A stretch of DNA of 64,000 nucleotides from Pseudomonadota bacterium (GCA_016201105.1 JACQDN010000013.1:1-64000); one strand, 5' to 3'; numbered from the stretch's first letter, positions 34,445 to 43,778 are shown. Made by a program: numbers and translations. Notes: generated from the letters alone by a model not told the origin.

Positions 34445-35274
34445 TCTCCGTCCTTCGAGCGACAGCCATCGCGGTATTGCTCGCGCTTGCCGGGTCGCCG
34501 GCATTTGCGCAAGCCAACAATATCGACACCCGCCCCCACAACGTGGCCGCCGCAGACCGCGATCCGCGCCTAGCCGAGGACATGCAGGGAGAGATCGACA
34601 AGCTGAAAGACCTGTCCGGAAAGCTCGACAAGCTTGCGGACATCGTCAAGACCTTGACCAACGGAAAGGTCAATATCGACACCAAGACGCCCTTCGATTT
34701 GAGCGGCTTGAAATCCCTGGGGCTCAAGAATTCCCAAGTCGATCCCATCGCGCTTCTTCAGACCGCGCTCAATCTGATGGAAGCCTTCAACGTCATCGAT
34801 CCGCGCGAGAATTTTCTGCAACCCGACTACAATCCCAAAGGATTGCCGCCGCTGCCCTCGCGCGCGGTGAAGGACGCCACGCTCTCGCCTGAGGAATACG
34901 GCGAGTTTCTCGGCCTTCAACGCGATATCAACCACGCCAAGGAATTTCTGGAGAAGAACTTTATCGTCCTCAAGCAGACCGAATTGAAGACGAAACGGCT
35001 GGAGGACCTCGCCGACAGCGCAGGCTCGATGAGCGGTATCGCCGGCATGTACTGGGCCAATGTGAAGGCCAACCCCAACGATCCGATGAACAAATCGAAG
35101 GCTGCATTCTACGCCAAATACGACCAGGGCCAGAAATCGGGTCTCGATTTTCTCGATGCGGCATTGAAGAAGATGAGCGATTTCGAATACAAGAAATATG
35201 GCGATCGCAACTGGTATCTCTACTTCGGACTGCCGTACTACAACTTCATGGTCGCCCGCTACACCAGAGCATAG
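34441..35274 (+). CDS. uncharacterised exported protein
   Basis: Not recognised. 277 residues with a signal peptide ending SPAFA-Q (about 24), then a highly charged, largely helical region (GEIDKLKDLSGKLDKLADIV resembles a coiled coil near 55-75) and a C-terminal aromatic-rich segment DRNWYLYFGLPYYNFM. It has no cysteines in the mature part and no lipobox. It is coupled to the membrane-anchored partner by an ATGA overlap, suggesting a two-protein periplasmic complex. No function is assigned. Confidence 0.72.
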   Translation: MISVLRATAIAVLLALAGSPAFAQANNIDTRPHNVAAADRDPRLAEDMQGEIDKLKDLSGKLDKLADIVKTLTNGKVNIDTKTPFDLSGLKSLGLKNSQVDPIALLQTALNLMEAFNVIDPRENFLQPDYNPKGLPPLPSRAVKDATLSPEEYGEFLGLQRDINHAKEFLEKNFIVLKQTELKTKRLEDLADSAGSMSGIAGMYWANVKANPNDPMNKSKAAFYAKYDQGQKSGLDFLDAALKKMSDFEYKKYGDRNWYLYFGLPYYNFMVARYTRA

Positions 35275-35281
35275 TTCTCGC

Positions 35282-36196
35282 ATGCCAGGCAGTCAGGATT
35301 TTGCCTCCGATCCGCGCAACGCGCGTGTGCTCATCTATCTGAACGGCGCGCTGGTGCCGCGCGATGAAGCCAGGGTCTCGATCTTCGATGCCGGCTTCGT
35401 GCTGGGTGACGGGGTGTGGGAAGGCTTGCGTCTGCACAAGGGTAAATTGATGTTCCTCGACGCACATCTCGGCCGCCTGTTTGAGGGTGCAATGGCCATC
35501 GCGCTCGACATCGGAATGAGCCGCGAAGAGATTATTGCCGCGCTTTATAAGACGACTCAAACCAACCAGATGGAATCGGGCGTGCATATCCGGTTGATGG
35601 TCACGCGAGGGGTGAAGGCGGCGCCCAATCAGGACCCCCGCAATGCCCTGGGTCAGCCCACCGTCGCGATCGTGGCAGAGCACAAGGAGCCAAGCCCTGC
35701 CATCGTCAGCAATGGCCTCAACCTCGCGACGTCCTCTATTCTGTGCACGCCGGCCGAGATGTTCGACATGCGGCTCAATTCTCACAGCCGCCTCAACCTC
35801 ATCCGCGCACTGCTGTATGTCATCAAGGTCGGCGCCGACGAAGCGTTGATGCTGGATCCGCACGGCTACGTCTCCAGCTGCAACGCCACCAACTTCTTCA
35901 TCGTGCGGAACGGCGAGGTGTGGACATCCGTCGGCGACTACTGCTTCAACGGCGTGACGCGCGCCAACGTCATTTCGCTGTGCCGCAGCAATGAGATTCC
36001 CATCCATCTGAAAAACTTCAAGCTGGACGATGTGTACGCAGCACAAGAAGCCTTCGTCACGGGCACGTTTGGCGGCTTGACGCCAGTGCGGGAAATCGAC
36101 GGCCATGCTTTGCCCGAAACGCTTCCCGGTCCCCTGACCAAACGGCTGCGCGAGCTTTATGCCGCCTTGAAGGACGCAGAGGCTTCGCGCCGATGA
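35282..36196 (+). CDS. class IV aminotransferase-like protein lacking the PLP lysine
   Basis: Fold-type IV protein of 304 residues with VWEGLRLHKGKLMFLDAHL, a conserved VSSCNATNFFIV block, GVTRANVISLC and FVTGTFGGLTPVREIDG, matching BCAT/D-amino acid transaminases. The Schiff-base lysine expected in the segment around 160-176 (MFDMRLNSHSRLNLI) is absent; Arg164, Ser169 and Arg170 fill the candidate positions. It overlaps the following sulfotransferase-like gene (ATGA), the same domain pair fused in some plant BCAT-like proteins. It may be inactive as a transaminase or use another mechanism. Confidence 0.85.
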   Translation: MPGSQDFASDPRNARVLIYLNGALVPRDEARVSIFDAGFVLGDGVWEGLRLHKGKLMFLDAHLGRLFEGAMAIALDIGMSREEIIAALYKTTQTNQMESGVHIRLMVTRGVKAAPNQDPRNALGQPTVAIVAEHKEPSPAIVSNGLNLATSSILCTPAEMFDMRLNSHSRLNLIRALLYVIKVGADEALMLDPHGYVSSCNATNFFIVRNGEVWTSVGDYCFNGVTRANVISLCRSNEIPIHLKNFKLDDVYAAQEAFVTGTFGGLTPVREIDGHALPETLPGPLTKRLRELYAALKDAEASRR

Positions 36197-36945
36197 GCGA
36201 GCCTGTTGATGGCGCAATTCGCATTGCGATGTGGTCGGGCCCGCGCAACATCTCCACCGCGATGATGCGCTCCTTCGAGAACAGGTCCGACACGGCCGTC
36301 ATCGACGAACCGTTCTACGCCGCTTATCTCGCCAAAACCGGTCTTGACCATCCCTTGCGCGACGAGGTTCTGGCCGACCAGCCGAAGGATTGGTGCGATG
36401 TGGTGCCCGGATTGCTCGGACCCGTCCCGAAGGGGCGAGAGATCTTCTATCAAAAGCATATGACGCATCACATGCTTGCCGATTTCGGCCGCGATTGGAT
36501 TTCCAGAATGCGCAACGCTTTCCTCATTCGCGCGCCGGAAGCCGTTCTCGCTTCTTACACGGAGAAACGCGCCGAGGTCACGCTGGCCGATATCGGGTTT
36601 GTCCAACAGCGTGAACTGTTCGAAACCGAATGCGATCGTCTGGGTCATGCACCGCCGGTAATCGAATCCACCGATGTGCTCGAAAATCCCCGTGGTACGC
36701 TTTCTGCCCTTTGCAAGATGCTCGGCATTGCATTTTCGGAAAAGATGCTCGCCTGGCCGGCGGGTCGCCGCGATAGCGACGGGGTGTGGGCACCCGTGTG
36801 GTACGGTTCCGTGGAGCGTTCCACCGGGTTTTCGCCGCCGCGCGACAATGAACCAAACTCGCTGCGCGACGATCTCAAATTCATCGCGGCGGCCGCACGA
36901 CCGCACTATGAACGCCTGGCGTCGTTCAAGCTCCAAGCGATCTAA
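36193..36945 (+). CDS. sulfotransferase-like P-loop protein
   Basis: Protein of 250 residues. The N-terminal IRIAMWSGPRNISTAMMRSF (about 9-28) is the P-loop-like 5'-PSB motif of sulfotransferase-fold proteins; DEPFYAAYL and the later DGVWAPVWYGSVERSTGF are the other conserved blocks. In plants the same domain precedes the class IV aminotransferase domain in a single polypeptide. The gene starts 4 nt inside the aminotransferase gene. Whether it binds PAPS or another nucleotide is not known. Confidence 0.85.
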   Translation: MSEPVDGAIRIAMWSGPRNISTAMMRSFENRSDTAVIDEPFYAAYLAKTGLDHPLRDEVLADQPKDWCDVVPGLLGPVPKGREIFYQKHMTHHMLADFGRDWISRMRNAFLIRAPEAVLASYTEKRAEVTLADIGFVQQRELFETECDRLGHAPPVIESTDVLENPRGTLSALCKMLGIAFSEKMLAWPAGRRDSDGVWAPVWYGSVERSTGFSPPRDNEPNSLRDDLKFIAAAARPHYERLASFKLQAI

Positions 36946-37144
36946 TGCGAATCATCGCGAAATTACGCCGTCGTAACCTAGTTTCGCCGTGCAACGCTGC
37001 TTTGCCCAAAAAAAGGTGCTGCGAAATAGCCGCGGGCCACGCGAAGTTGAACTGGCCGCCAATCGAGTATTTCCACTCTCACTTGCCCGATTGAACCGGG
37101 CAGCCTAACCCTTAGATCAAGATCGCAAATCTCGGGGGGAGTTC

Positions 37145-39007
37145 ATGTTCGATCGTCGCAAAATCTTGTTGTCGGGTGCCGCCACGGCCGCAGTGGCCAC
37201 GATGAGCGCGCCTTTCGCGCTGGCCGCAAAAAGAACGGCTGCGCCCGTCGCCGCCAAAACGGCAACGACAAATTCCGCCGCCGCAAAGCTGAACGCGCTT
37301 TTTGATTCCTTCGTCAGCGAAGGTCTCGATCGTTCACCGGAATTTGCGACAAGCCTCGGCATCGATACCGGTGACCGCGCCTATCAGAAAGCCATGCTGA
37401 GCGACCGTTCGCTGGCTGAAGTCGCGGCGCAAAAGGCCCTCAACACCGATCAGCTGCGCCGCTTGAGAGCGTTCGATCGCAACTCTGTCGGCGGCATGGA
37501 CGCCATCAACTACGACGTGGTGATGTACGGCCTCGTCACGCAGGAAGACGCCAACAAGCGCTTCTCTTATGGCGGCGTCGGCGTGGGTGCGCCGTATATC
37601 CTGAGCCAGCTCACCGGCGCCTATCAGGGCACACCGGATTTTCTCGACAATCAGCACACTATCGCCACTAAGGTCGATGCCGACGACTATCTAGCGCGTC
37701 TCTATGCCTTGGGAACGGTGTTCGATCAGGAATTGGAAGTCACCAAGCACGACGTGGCCATGGGTGTCATTCCGCCGGACTTCGTTCTTTCCCGCACGCT
37801 GGAGCAAATGATGAAGCTGCGCAGCACCGCCGCGGACAAATCTCCCATGGTCGACTCCGTTGCCCGGCGTGCCAAGGAAAAGAAGATTCCTGGAGACTAT
37901 TCGGGCCTCGCCACGCGGACCATGGAAGAAAAGGTCTATCCCGCGCTCGATCGCCAGATCGCTTTCCTCAAGAGCCTGCAGCCCAAGGCCGTGCACGATG
38001 CCGGTGTATGGCGGCTGAAGGACGGCGATGCGTACTACCAGGCTTCGCTCACTGCCAACACGACCACGACGATGAAGCCCGCCGATATCCACAAGATGGG
38101 CCTCGATATCGTGAAGGATCATACCGCGAAGATCGACGCCATCATGAAGTCGCAGGGCATGACGAAGGGCACGGTCGGGCAGCGGCTGCGCGCGATGTTC
38201 ACCGATAAACGCTTCCACTACGAGAATACCGACGCCGGCAAGGAAAAGCTGCTGGCCGATTTGAACAAGCAGGTGAAAGCGGTCAAAGCGAAGTTGCCGC
38301 AATATTTTGGCACGCTGCCGAAAGCCGATGTCATCATCAAGCGCGTCCCCAAGGCCATTGAGGCCGGCGCGCCGGGTGGCTACTACAACAATGCCTCGCT
38401 CGACGGGAAACGCCCCGGTATCTATTGGATCAATCTGCGCGACACGGCGGAAAATCCAACCTGGACGTTGCCGACGCTCACCTATCATGAGGCGATCCCC
38501 GGCCATCACCTGCAGCTCAGCATCCAGCAGGAAGCTCCGTTGCCGCTGATCCGCAAGGTCTCGGGCTTTACGTCCTATATCGAAGGCTGGGCGCTTTATA
38601 CCGAACAGCTCGCCGAAGAGATGGGTATGTACGAAAAGGATCCACTCGGCAAAATCGGCTTCTTGCACGATGCGATGTTCAGAGCCGTCCGTCTCGTCGT
38701 GGACACCGGCATGCATTCGATGCACTGGAGCCGCGAGCAGGCGATCAAATACTTCGTCGACATGCTGGGCGATCAGGACGCTTCGGCCACGACCGAAGTG
38801 GAGCGCTACGTGGTGTGGCCGGGTCAGGCTTGCTCCTACATGATCGGAAAACTCACCTGGCTTCGCCTGCGCGACAAAGCAAGGAAGGCGCTCGGCCCGA
38901 AGTTCGATATCCGCAAATTCCACGATGCGGGTCTGCTGGCCGGCGCGTTGCCGCTCGATGTCCTGGAGACGGTGATCGACCGCTACATCGAATCGGCGAA
39001 AGCCTGA
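37145..39007 (+). CDS. DUF885 family protein, Tat-exported metallopeptidase-like
   Basis: Protein of 620 residues. The opening FDRRKILLSGAATAAVATM is a twin-arginine signal; the catalytic-type zinc motif HEAIPGHH is at about 448-455 in TYHEAIPGHHLQLS, with ASATTEVERYVVWPGQA downstream. DUF885 proteins are predicted zinc carboxypeptidase-like enzymes of the periplasm. The gene has a clear GGGGGG ribosome-binding site before ATG 37145 and a hairpin terminator after the stop. Usual family length is about 600, so it is complete. Confidence 0.9.
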   Translation: MFDRRKILLSGAATAAVATMSAPFALAAKRTAAPVAAKTATTNSAAAKLNALFDSFVSEGLDRSPEFATSLGIDTGDRAYQKAMLSDRSLAEVAAQKALNTDQLRRLRAFDRNSVGGMDAINYDVVMYGLVTQEDANKRFSYGGVGVGAPYILSQLTGAYQGTPDFLDNQHTIATKVDADDYLARLYALGTVFDQELEVTKHDVAMGVIPPDFVLSRTLEQMMKLRSTAADKSPMVDSVARRAKEKKIPGDYSGLATRTMEEKVYPALDRQIAFLKSLQPKAVHDAGVWRLKDGDAYYQASLTANTTTTMKPADIHKMGLDIVKDHTAKIDAIMKSQGMTKGTVGQRLRAMFTDKRFHYENTDAGKEKLLADLNKQVKAVKAKLPQYFGTLPKADVIIKRVPKAIEAGAPGGYYNNASLDGKRPGIYWINLRDTAENPTWTLPTLTYHEAIPGHHLQLSIQQEAPLPLIRKVSGFTSYIEGWALYTEQLAEEMGMYEKDPLGKIGFLHDAMFRAVRLVVDTGMHSMHWSREQAIKYFVDMLGDQDASATTEVERYVVWPGQACSYMIGKLTWLRLRDKARKALGPKFDIRKFHDAGLLAGALPLDVLETVIDRYIESAKA

Positions 39008-39022
39008 TTTCCAATGCATCGC

Positions 39023-39053
39023 AAGAAACGGTGGCCCTGGGCCGCCGTTTCTT
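39023..39053 (+). terminator. hairpin terminator after the DUF885 gene
   Basis: Arms AAGAAACGGTGGC (39023-39035) and GCCGCCGTTTCTT (39041-39053) pair with one wobble; followed by TGTG rather than a full T-tract, so termination is probable but not classical. Confidence 0.6.
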
Positions 39054-39097
39054 TGTGAACGCAGCTGGTTCGTTGCCGGTAACCTTGACCAAGCTTG

Positions 39098-39661
39098 TTA
39101 GTGAGGATTGGTCGGCACGCGCTCGGCGGATCGATCCAGTGCGCCCGGCGCGTCCCAACGGCCTTCGGGCCGCACGATCAGGTAGGGATCGCTCATCAGG
39201 GTGATCGCCTCCGCATGGGGCGTAACCTCGGCGGACATCTCGACATATTCGTGATCGGAATAAACGAGGGGAAAGTTCTTCGCGAGCGGCGTAAAGCCAA
39301 AGCGCGACCAGAATTTCGTCAACCGCTTCTGCGCGTGGCCATAGAGCCTGCGGTAACCCTTGCGGCGCGCCACCTCAATGCCGGCTTCCACCACTTTGAT
39401 GGCGATCAGCGTGCGGCGAAAGCGCGGCAGCACGGCGAGCCGCTCGATTTTCGCGAACTCCGCGAAATAGCGCACGCGCAACACAGCGGCCGGTTCGCCG
39501 TTGATGGTGCCCAGAATGTGCGTGGCGCAGAAATCGTTGCCGTCGAATTCTTCCTCGTAGGGGCAATCCTGTTCGACCATGAACACGGCCGCCCGCAGCG
39601 CGAACACCTTCGCGATGTCGTCAGGTGTCGAAACAACGCGCGTTTCCAAAACGCTACTCAT
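39098..39661 (-). CDS. GNAT family N-acetyltransferase
   Basis: Protein of 187 residues. The core ALRAAVFMVEQDCPYEEEFD, then ERLAVLPRFRRTLIAIKVVE (acetyl-CoA loop) and GYRRLYGHAQKRLTKFWSRFGF, is the GNAT fold of the ElaA/YjdJ-like group. The start ATG 39661 overlaps the stop of the upstream GNAT-like gene (ATGA), so the two are translated together. The amine substrate is unknown. Confidence 0.87.
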   Translation of the reverse strand: MSSVLETRVVSTPDDIAKVFALRAAVFMVEQDCPYEEEFDGNDFCATHILGTINGEPAAVLRVRYFAEFAKIERLAVLPRFRRTLIAIKVVEAGIEVARRKGYRRLYGHAQKRLTKFWSRFGFTPLAKNFPLVYSDHEYVEMSAEVTPHAEAITLMSDPYLIVRPEGRWDAPGALDRSAERVPTNPH

Positions 39662-40293
39662 GAGGCCTCTTTCGCTTGCGAAGAAGGTTTGCGCGGACTG
39701 GGATCGAGGCGGAACAGATGTCCCAGCCCCACATCCGCCGGCCGCGCGCCGCTGAAACCGTTTTGTTTGATGGAGGACAGACCGCCGAGCGTGCCCGCCG
39801 TCGCGTAGATCGGCACGCCGCCATAGAGCTTGGCGCCAAGTGCCCATGCGACCAGTGGTGTCGACAATCGCGCCACTTTGCGCGCCACCAGCGCCCAAAC
39901 GTAAATGGCCGCCGGTCTTTCGCCGTGGGGCACGAGCAACCTCAGATCGACATCTTTCGTGTCGAACTGATTGCGCTCCAGCGCCTCGCGCCCAGCCTGC
40001 GTCAGATGAAGGAAGCCGTAATATCCGATAAAGCGCGTGTCCGAGCGGCTACTGTCGGACGCTTGGTAGATTCCCCAAAAACTATCCTTGTTGTGTTTAT
40101 GCACTGTCTGCACAACGTCTAGGGGGGCGACGGAGGGGGAAATCTCCGTCACGGCCATGCCCGAGATCTCGACGATTTCGGCATCGTTGGGGTGCTTCAC
40201 AAAAATGATCCCCCCGTCAGGAAGCGACGTCCACGGCTCCACGTGCGCTGTTTCGGGAGCTACATCTATGATTTTCTTAAGCTTTTCACTCAT
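39658..40293 (-). CDS. uncharacterised protein, possibly GNAT-like
   Basis: Protein of 211 residues, not firmly recognised. The segments RFIGYYGFLHLTQAGREAL, PAAIYVWALVARKVARLSTPL and the final GGLSSIKQNGFSGA resemble a degenerate GNAT fold without a clear acetyl-CoA loop. It may be a partner or acceptor-binding subunit for the coupled GNAT gene downstream. A LysR-type regulator is divergent 110 bp away, so the pair could be its target. No signal peptide. Confidence 0.65.
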   Translation of the reverse strand: MSEKLKKIIDVAPETAHVEPWTSLPDGGIIFVKHPNDAEIVEISGMAVTEISPSVAPLDVVQTVHKHNKDSFWGIYQASDSSRSDTRFIGYYGFLHLTQAGREALERNQFDTKDVDLRLLVPHGERPAAIYVWALVARKVARLSTPLVAWALGAKLYGGVPIYATAGTLGGLSSIKQNGFSGARPADVGLGHLFRLDPSPRKPSSQAKEAS

Positions 40294-40403
40294 TAACGTT
40301 ACTCACTCCAGTTGCTTTCTACACGTATTCGGGGAAAATTCGAAGCTAATAAGATTGCAAGCTTATTCAAAATTGCATCACCGGGCGGGGATCGGTAGTC
40401 CAC

Positions 40404-41471
40404 ATGAATGAATTGCCTTATGCAGAAATCTCAGAACAGATCATTCCGGACAGCATCGACTGGGACGACTTCCGCGTCTTTCTCGAAGTCGTGCGTTCCG
40501 GAAGCTTCAACCGTGCGGCCGCCCGCCTGAAGATGACGCAGCCGACGGTCAGCCGTCGGCTGGTGCGGCTGGAACGGTCGATCGGCGTGCGGCTGTTCGA
40601 TCGCGACCGCCGCGGCCCGCGTCTCACCTATGAAGGCCAACGTATCTACAACGAAGCCAATGCCGCGCAGGTCGCGCTCACGCGCGCCGCGAACCAGGCA
40701 TCTTCTTCAGCGAACCGCGTCGAAGGCGATTGCAAAGTGTTCATGGGCGACGGTGTCGCATCCTACTGGATGACGCGATTCCTTGCACCGTTCTACAACC
40801 GCTATCCCAACATCGAACTGAAACTGTTCGGCGTGCACGATTCCTCATCGGACAAGCGTGAGATGTTCGATCTTTCGGTCCACTACTACGAACCGGTAGA
40901 CGCCGATCCCATTGCCATTCGCATGGGCACGATGCACTTCGTGCCGATGGCCTCGCGCGATTATTTGCGGGTCCACGGCATTCCGCGCAGCGTGGACGAT
41001 CTCGGCCGTCACCGGCTTCTCGATCTGGCGGTTTATCTCGCGGACATGGGCTCGTGGGCAAGCTGGTCGCGCGAAGACGACACGAACGCCCACACGGTGC
41101 TGTTTACAAACCTCAGCGCCGTTCTTGCCGAAGCTGTGCGCCACGGCGCCGGTATCGCGCTGCTGCCGACCTATGCGGTGCTGGTCGAAGATTGCTTCGT
41201 CCCGCTGGAGATCGGCGTGCGATTCCAGGCGCCGATCTATGTCAGCTATCAGCGCGACGCCGCCAAGAAATGGCCGGTGCGCGCGACGATCGATTTTCTG
41301 CGCACCTGCGTGTTCGATCGCAAGAACATGCCGTGGTTCCGCGACACTTACGTTCACCCTGCCGAGGATTGGTACAAGCGTCTCAACTCGCTGATGGAGC
41401 AGGCCATGTCGCGCGATGCCGAGCGCGAAGGCTCAAAAGGGCGCGCGCGCGAAGAACTCTGGGAGCTTTGA
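40404..41471 (+). CDS. LysR family transcriptional regulator
   Basis: Regulator of 355 residues, somewhat longer than usual. The winged HTH is SIDWDDFRVFLEVVRSGSFN-RAAARLKMTQPTVSRRL (about 18-55), followed by a periplasmic-binding-like effector domain (about 100-300) and a charged C-terminal extension of about 40 residues. It is divergent from the two GNAT-type genes, the classic LysR arrangement, so these are the likely targets. The effector is unknown. Confidence 0.9.
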   Translation: MNELPYAEISEQIIPDSIDWDDFRVFLEVVRSGSFNRAAARLKMTQPTVSRRLVRLERSIGVRLFDRDRRGPRLTYEGQRIYNEANAAQVALTRAANQASSSANRVEGDCKVFMGDGVASYWMTRFLAPFYNRYPNIELKLFGVHDSSSDKREMFDLSVHYYEPVDADPIAIRMGTMHFVPMASRDYLRVHGIPRSVDDLGRHRLLDLAVYLADMGSWASWSREDDTNAHTVLFTNLSAVLAEAVRHGAGIALLPTYAVLVEDCFVPLEIGVRFQAPIYVSYQRDAAKKWPVRATIDFLRTCVFDRKNMPWFRDTYVHPAEDWYKRLNSLMEQAMSRDAEREGSKGRAREELWEL

Positions 41472-41518
41472 TCCAATCTCGGACAGTAGACCCGACGATC
41501 ACAAGCTGTGCGCCGTTT

Positions 41519-42523
41519 TCACGCCCGGTTTGCTGATTTGGCGAACCATCGCCGGCATGCCCGGCTGAAGCTGGTGGGATCTCGATAGCCGAGCCGCTCG
41601 GCGATTTCATCGCGCGAAAGCTTTTTGCTGCTCAGGAGATTTTCAGCGCGCGCCTTGATCTCGCCGTCCAGCAGATCGCGGAATTGCGTGCCGGCTTCGC
41701 TAAGCCGCCGCGTCAGCGTCCGCCGCGAGACGCCTAGCGCACGCGCGACATCGTCCGCGCCCAGCCGGCCGTCCGGCATGGTTTGCAAAAGCCGCTCCAC
41801 TTGCGCGTGCAGGCCGACGGGGTCGTCAAGCCTTGCCAGCGTGGCCTGCAATTCGGAAAGCGCATTGCGATAGAGGGCACTGTCTGCGCCCGTTGCGGCG
41901 ACGCCCATCCACTCCTTCGGCAAGACCACTTTATTGATGGTGCTGTCAAAGCTCACATGCGGGCCGAGCGCCGAGCGCACCTTCTCGGCGTAAGAAGGCT
42001 TTGGCGCGGCAAAAAAGAACTCCGCTTCGACCGGTGCGCGGCCCAGAACCGCTTGAATGAGCGAACGCACGGCCACGAAAGCGATTTCCATCATCGGTCG
42101 CCACTGCGCCTCGCTCAGCGCCACGCTCAGCTCGTAGTCGAGAACAACACGATCGCGCTTCGATGCGATGTGCATGCGGAAGAAGGGCGCGCGGACATGG
42201 CCATACCGGCGCAGCACGTCGATGGCATCGCCTAGCGTCGGTGCAGACAACATCGCCGCCGCGATGGCGCCGTGCGCGGACGGACTCCACAGCTCGGGCT
42301 GCGAGAATGCCCAGCCGGGGCCGTACAAGGCATTCACGTTTTCCACTTGCCGCACTTGCTGGAAGAGACTGATCTCGGCGGCAGGGTTGCGCAGGTCGCT
42401 TTCGCTGACACCGGTGTCCTTCAGCACGGCGGCGCTCCGCTCCGCGCCGCCGCCGAAACAGCGATGGATGAGCCGGAAATAGCCCATCGTCATGGGCAGG
42501 CGCTCGAGCGTGGGATTCGCCAT
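41519..42523 (-). CDS. AraC family transcriptional regulator
   Basis: Protein of 334 residues. The N-terminal two thirds match the ligand-binding arabinose-like regulator domain (AraC_binding_2-like), and the C-terminal HTH_18 has ADDVARALGVSRRTLTRRLSEAG and ERLGYRDPTSFSRACRRWF. ATG 42523 is preferred because the protein-like sequence begins MANPTLERLPMTM; the frame is open further upstream. It is divergent from the ferritin-like di-iron gene, which it may control. Confidence 0.87.
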   Translation of the reverse strand: MANPTLERLPMTMGYFRLIHRCFGGGAERSAAVLKDTGVSESDLRNPAAEISLFQQVRQVENVNALYGPGWAFSQPELWSPSAHGAIAAAMLSAPTLGDAIDVLRRYGHVRAPFFRMHIASKRDRVVLDYELSVALSEAQWRPMMEIAFVAVRSLIQAVLGRAPVEAEFFFAAPKPSYAEKVRSALGPHVSFDSTINKVVLPKEWMGVAATGADSALYRNALSELQATLARLDDPVGLHAQVERLLQTMPDGRLGADDVARALGVSRRTLTRRLSEAGTQFRDLLDGEIKARAENLLSSKKLSRDEIAERLGYRDPTSFSRACRRWFAKSANRA

Positions 42524-42636
42524 CTGGCTCAAAATGCCACAACTTTGGCCGCGGCGGTAGTCGCTTTCGACTGGGGCTCGCGTAGTGTCCTTCCAAACGG
42601 GCGGCAAAGCCGCCGACGGCATCTGGGAGGATCGCT

Positions 42637-43719
42637 ATGACATCCGTGAAACAGCTTTACGCGCTGGGCACCGAAGGCTCGACCTGGTCGGTGAAGCAGG
42701 ATTTCGACGCGGTCTTCAACTGGGACTACGACGATGGCCGCGTCGGGATGATGGGTCTCTATGCCAAGGGCAAAGAGATGCAGTGGGACGCCGCCACCCG
42801 GATCGATTGGGACCAGGAGCTGGGCGAAAACAATCCCGAAGGCATGCCCGAAGAGTCGCTCCCGATTCACATGGCGCCCTGCTATCTCAAAATGAGCGAG
42901 AAGGAGAAGGGGCGCGTTCGCAGCCACTTCCAAGCTTGGCAGCTATCGCAGTTCATGCAGGGCGAGCAGGGCGCGCTGATCTGCGCCGCCAAGATCGTGA
43001 CGCAAGTACCGGATGCGGATTCGAAATTCTACGCCGCCACGCAAACCATCGACGAAGCCCGTCACGTCGAAGCCTACAAGCGTCTGCTCACCAAATTCGG
43101 CGTCGCTTACCCGATGACCAAGCCGCTCAAGGAGCTGATCGATCAGACCTTGCGGGATTCGCGCTGGGACATGACCTATCTGGGCATGCAGGTGGTGATC
43201 GAAGGTCTGGCGCTCGCGGCCTTCGGCCAGATCCGCGATTATGCCCAGAATCAGCTTTGCGCGCAGGTCAATGCCTATGTAATGCAGGATGAATCGCGTC
43301 ATGTCGCGTTCGGCCGTCTGGCGCTGCGCGACTACTATCCGCATCTCACGCAGAAGGAGCGCGACGAGCGCGAGGAATTTCTGCTCGAAGCCTGTTACCT
43401 GATGCGCGATCGCTTCGATGCCGTGGAGCTGTGGCAGAATCTCGGTCTTCCGATCGAGGAGTGCGCGCAGGCGATGTATGAGAGCGGTTTCATGGAGAAG
43501 TTCCGCAATTCTCTCTTCACGCGCATTGTGCCCATCGTGAAGGACATCGGTCTGTGGGGCGACACCATCCGCAACGGTTACCAGGAGATGGGCGTCATCG
43601 ACTACGCGAAAACCGATGTGCAGGCGCTGCAAGACGATGACGAAAACATCGCCAAGCAGTTCGACGCCCGCCGCCGCGACATCCAGCGCGTGATCGACCG
43701 GGCCCAAGCGGCGGAATAG
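42637..43719 (+). CDS. ferritin-like di-iron protein (R2-like fold)
   Basis: Protein of 360 residues with a complete six-ligand di-iron set: Glu110 (QGEQG), Glu140/His143 (DEARH), Glu189 (VIEG), Glu219/His222 (DESRH). This is the ExxH..ExxH layout of R2-like oxygenases and oxidases such as acyl-ACP desaturase or AurF relatives. It lies 59 bp upstream of kynureninase and is divergent from an AraC regulator, which suggests oxidation of an amine or aromatic substrate; that is inference. It is cytoplasmic, with no signal peptide. Confidence 0.87.
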   Translation: MTSVKQLYALGTEGSTWSVKQDFDAVFNWDYDDGRVGMMGLYAKGKEMQWDAATRIDWDQELGENNPEGMPEESLPIHMAPCYLKMSEKEKGRVRSHFQAWQLSQFMQGEQGALICAAKIVTQVPDADSKFYAATQTIDEARHVEAYKRLLTKFGVAYPMTKPLKELIDQTLRDSRWDMTYLGMQVVIEGLALAAFGQIRDYAQNQLCAQVNAYVMQDESRHVAFGRLALRDYYPHLTQKERDEREEFLLEACYLMRDRFDAVELWQNLGLPIEECAQAMYESGFMEKFRNSLFTRIVPIVKDIGLWGDTIRNGYQEMGVIDYAKTDVQALQDDDENIAKQFDARRRDIQRVIDRAQAAE

Positions 43720-43778
43720 TCCCCGGGACCCTGCCGGGACGTTCGTGAATCGATGCCTCTTTGCGCTATCGTGGCGCA

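Noticed and set aside
37691-39019. Long minus-strand open frame across the DUF885 gene
   Set aside because: The plus-strand DUF885 protein with a Tat signal and HEAIPGHH is unambiguous; the antisense frame has no recognisable motif.
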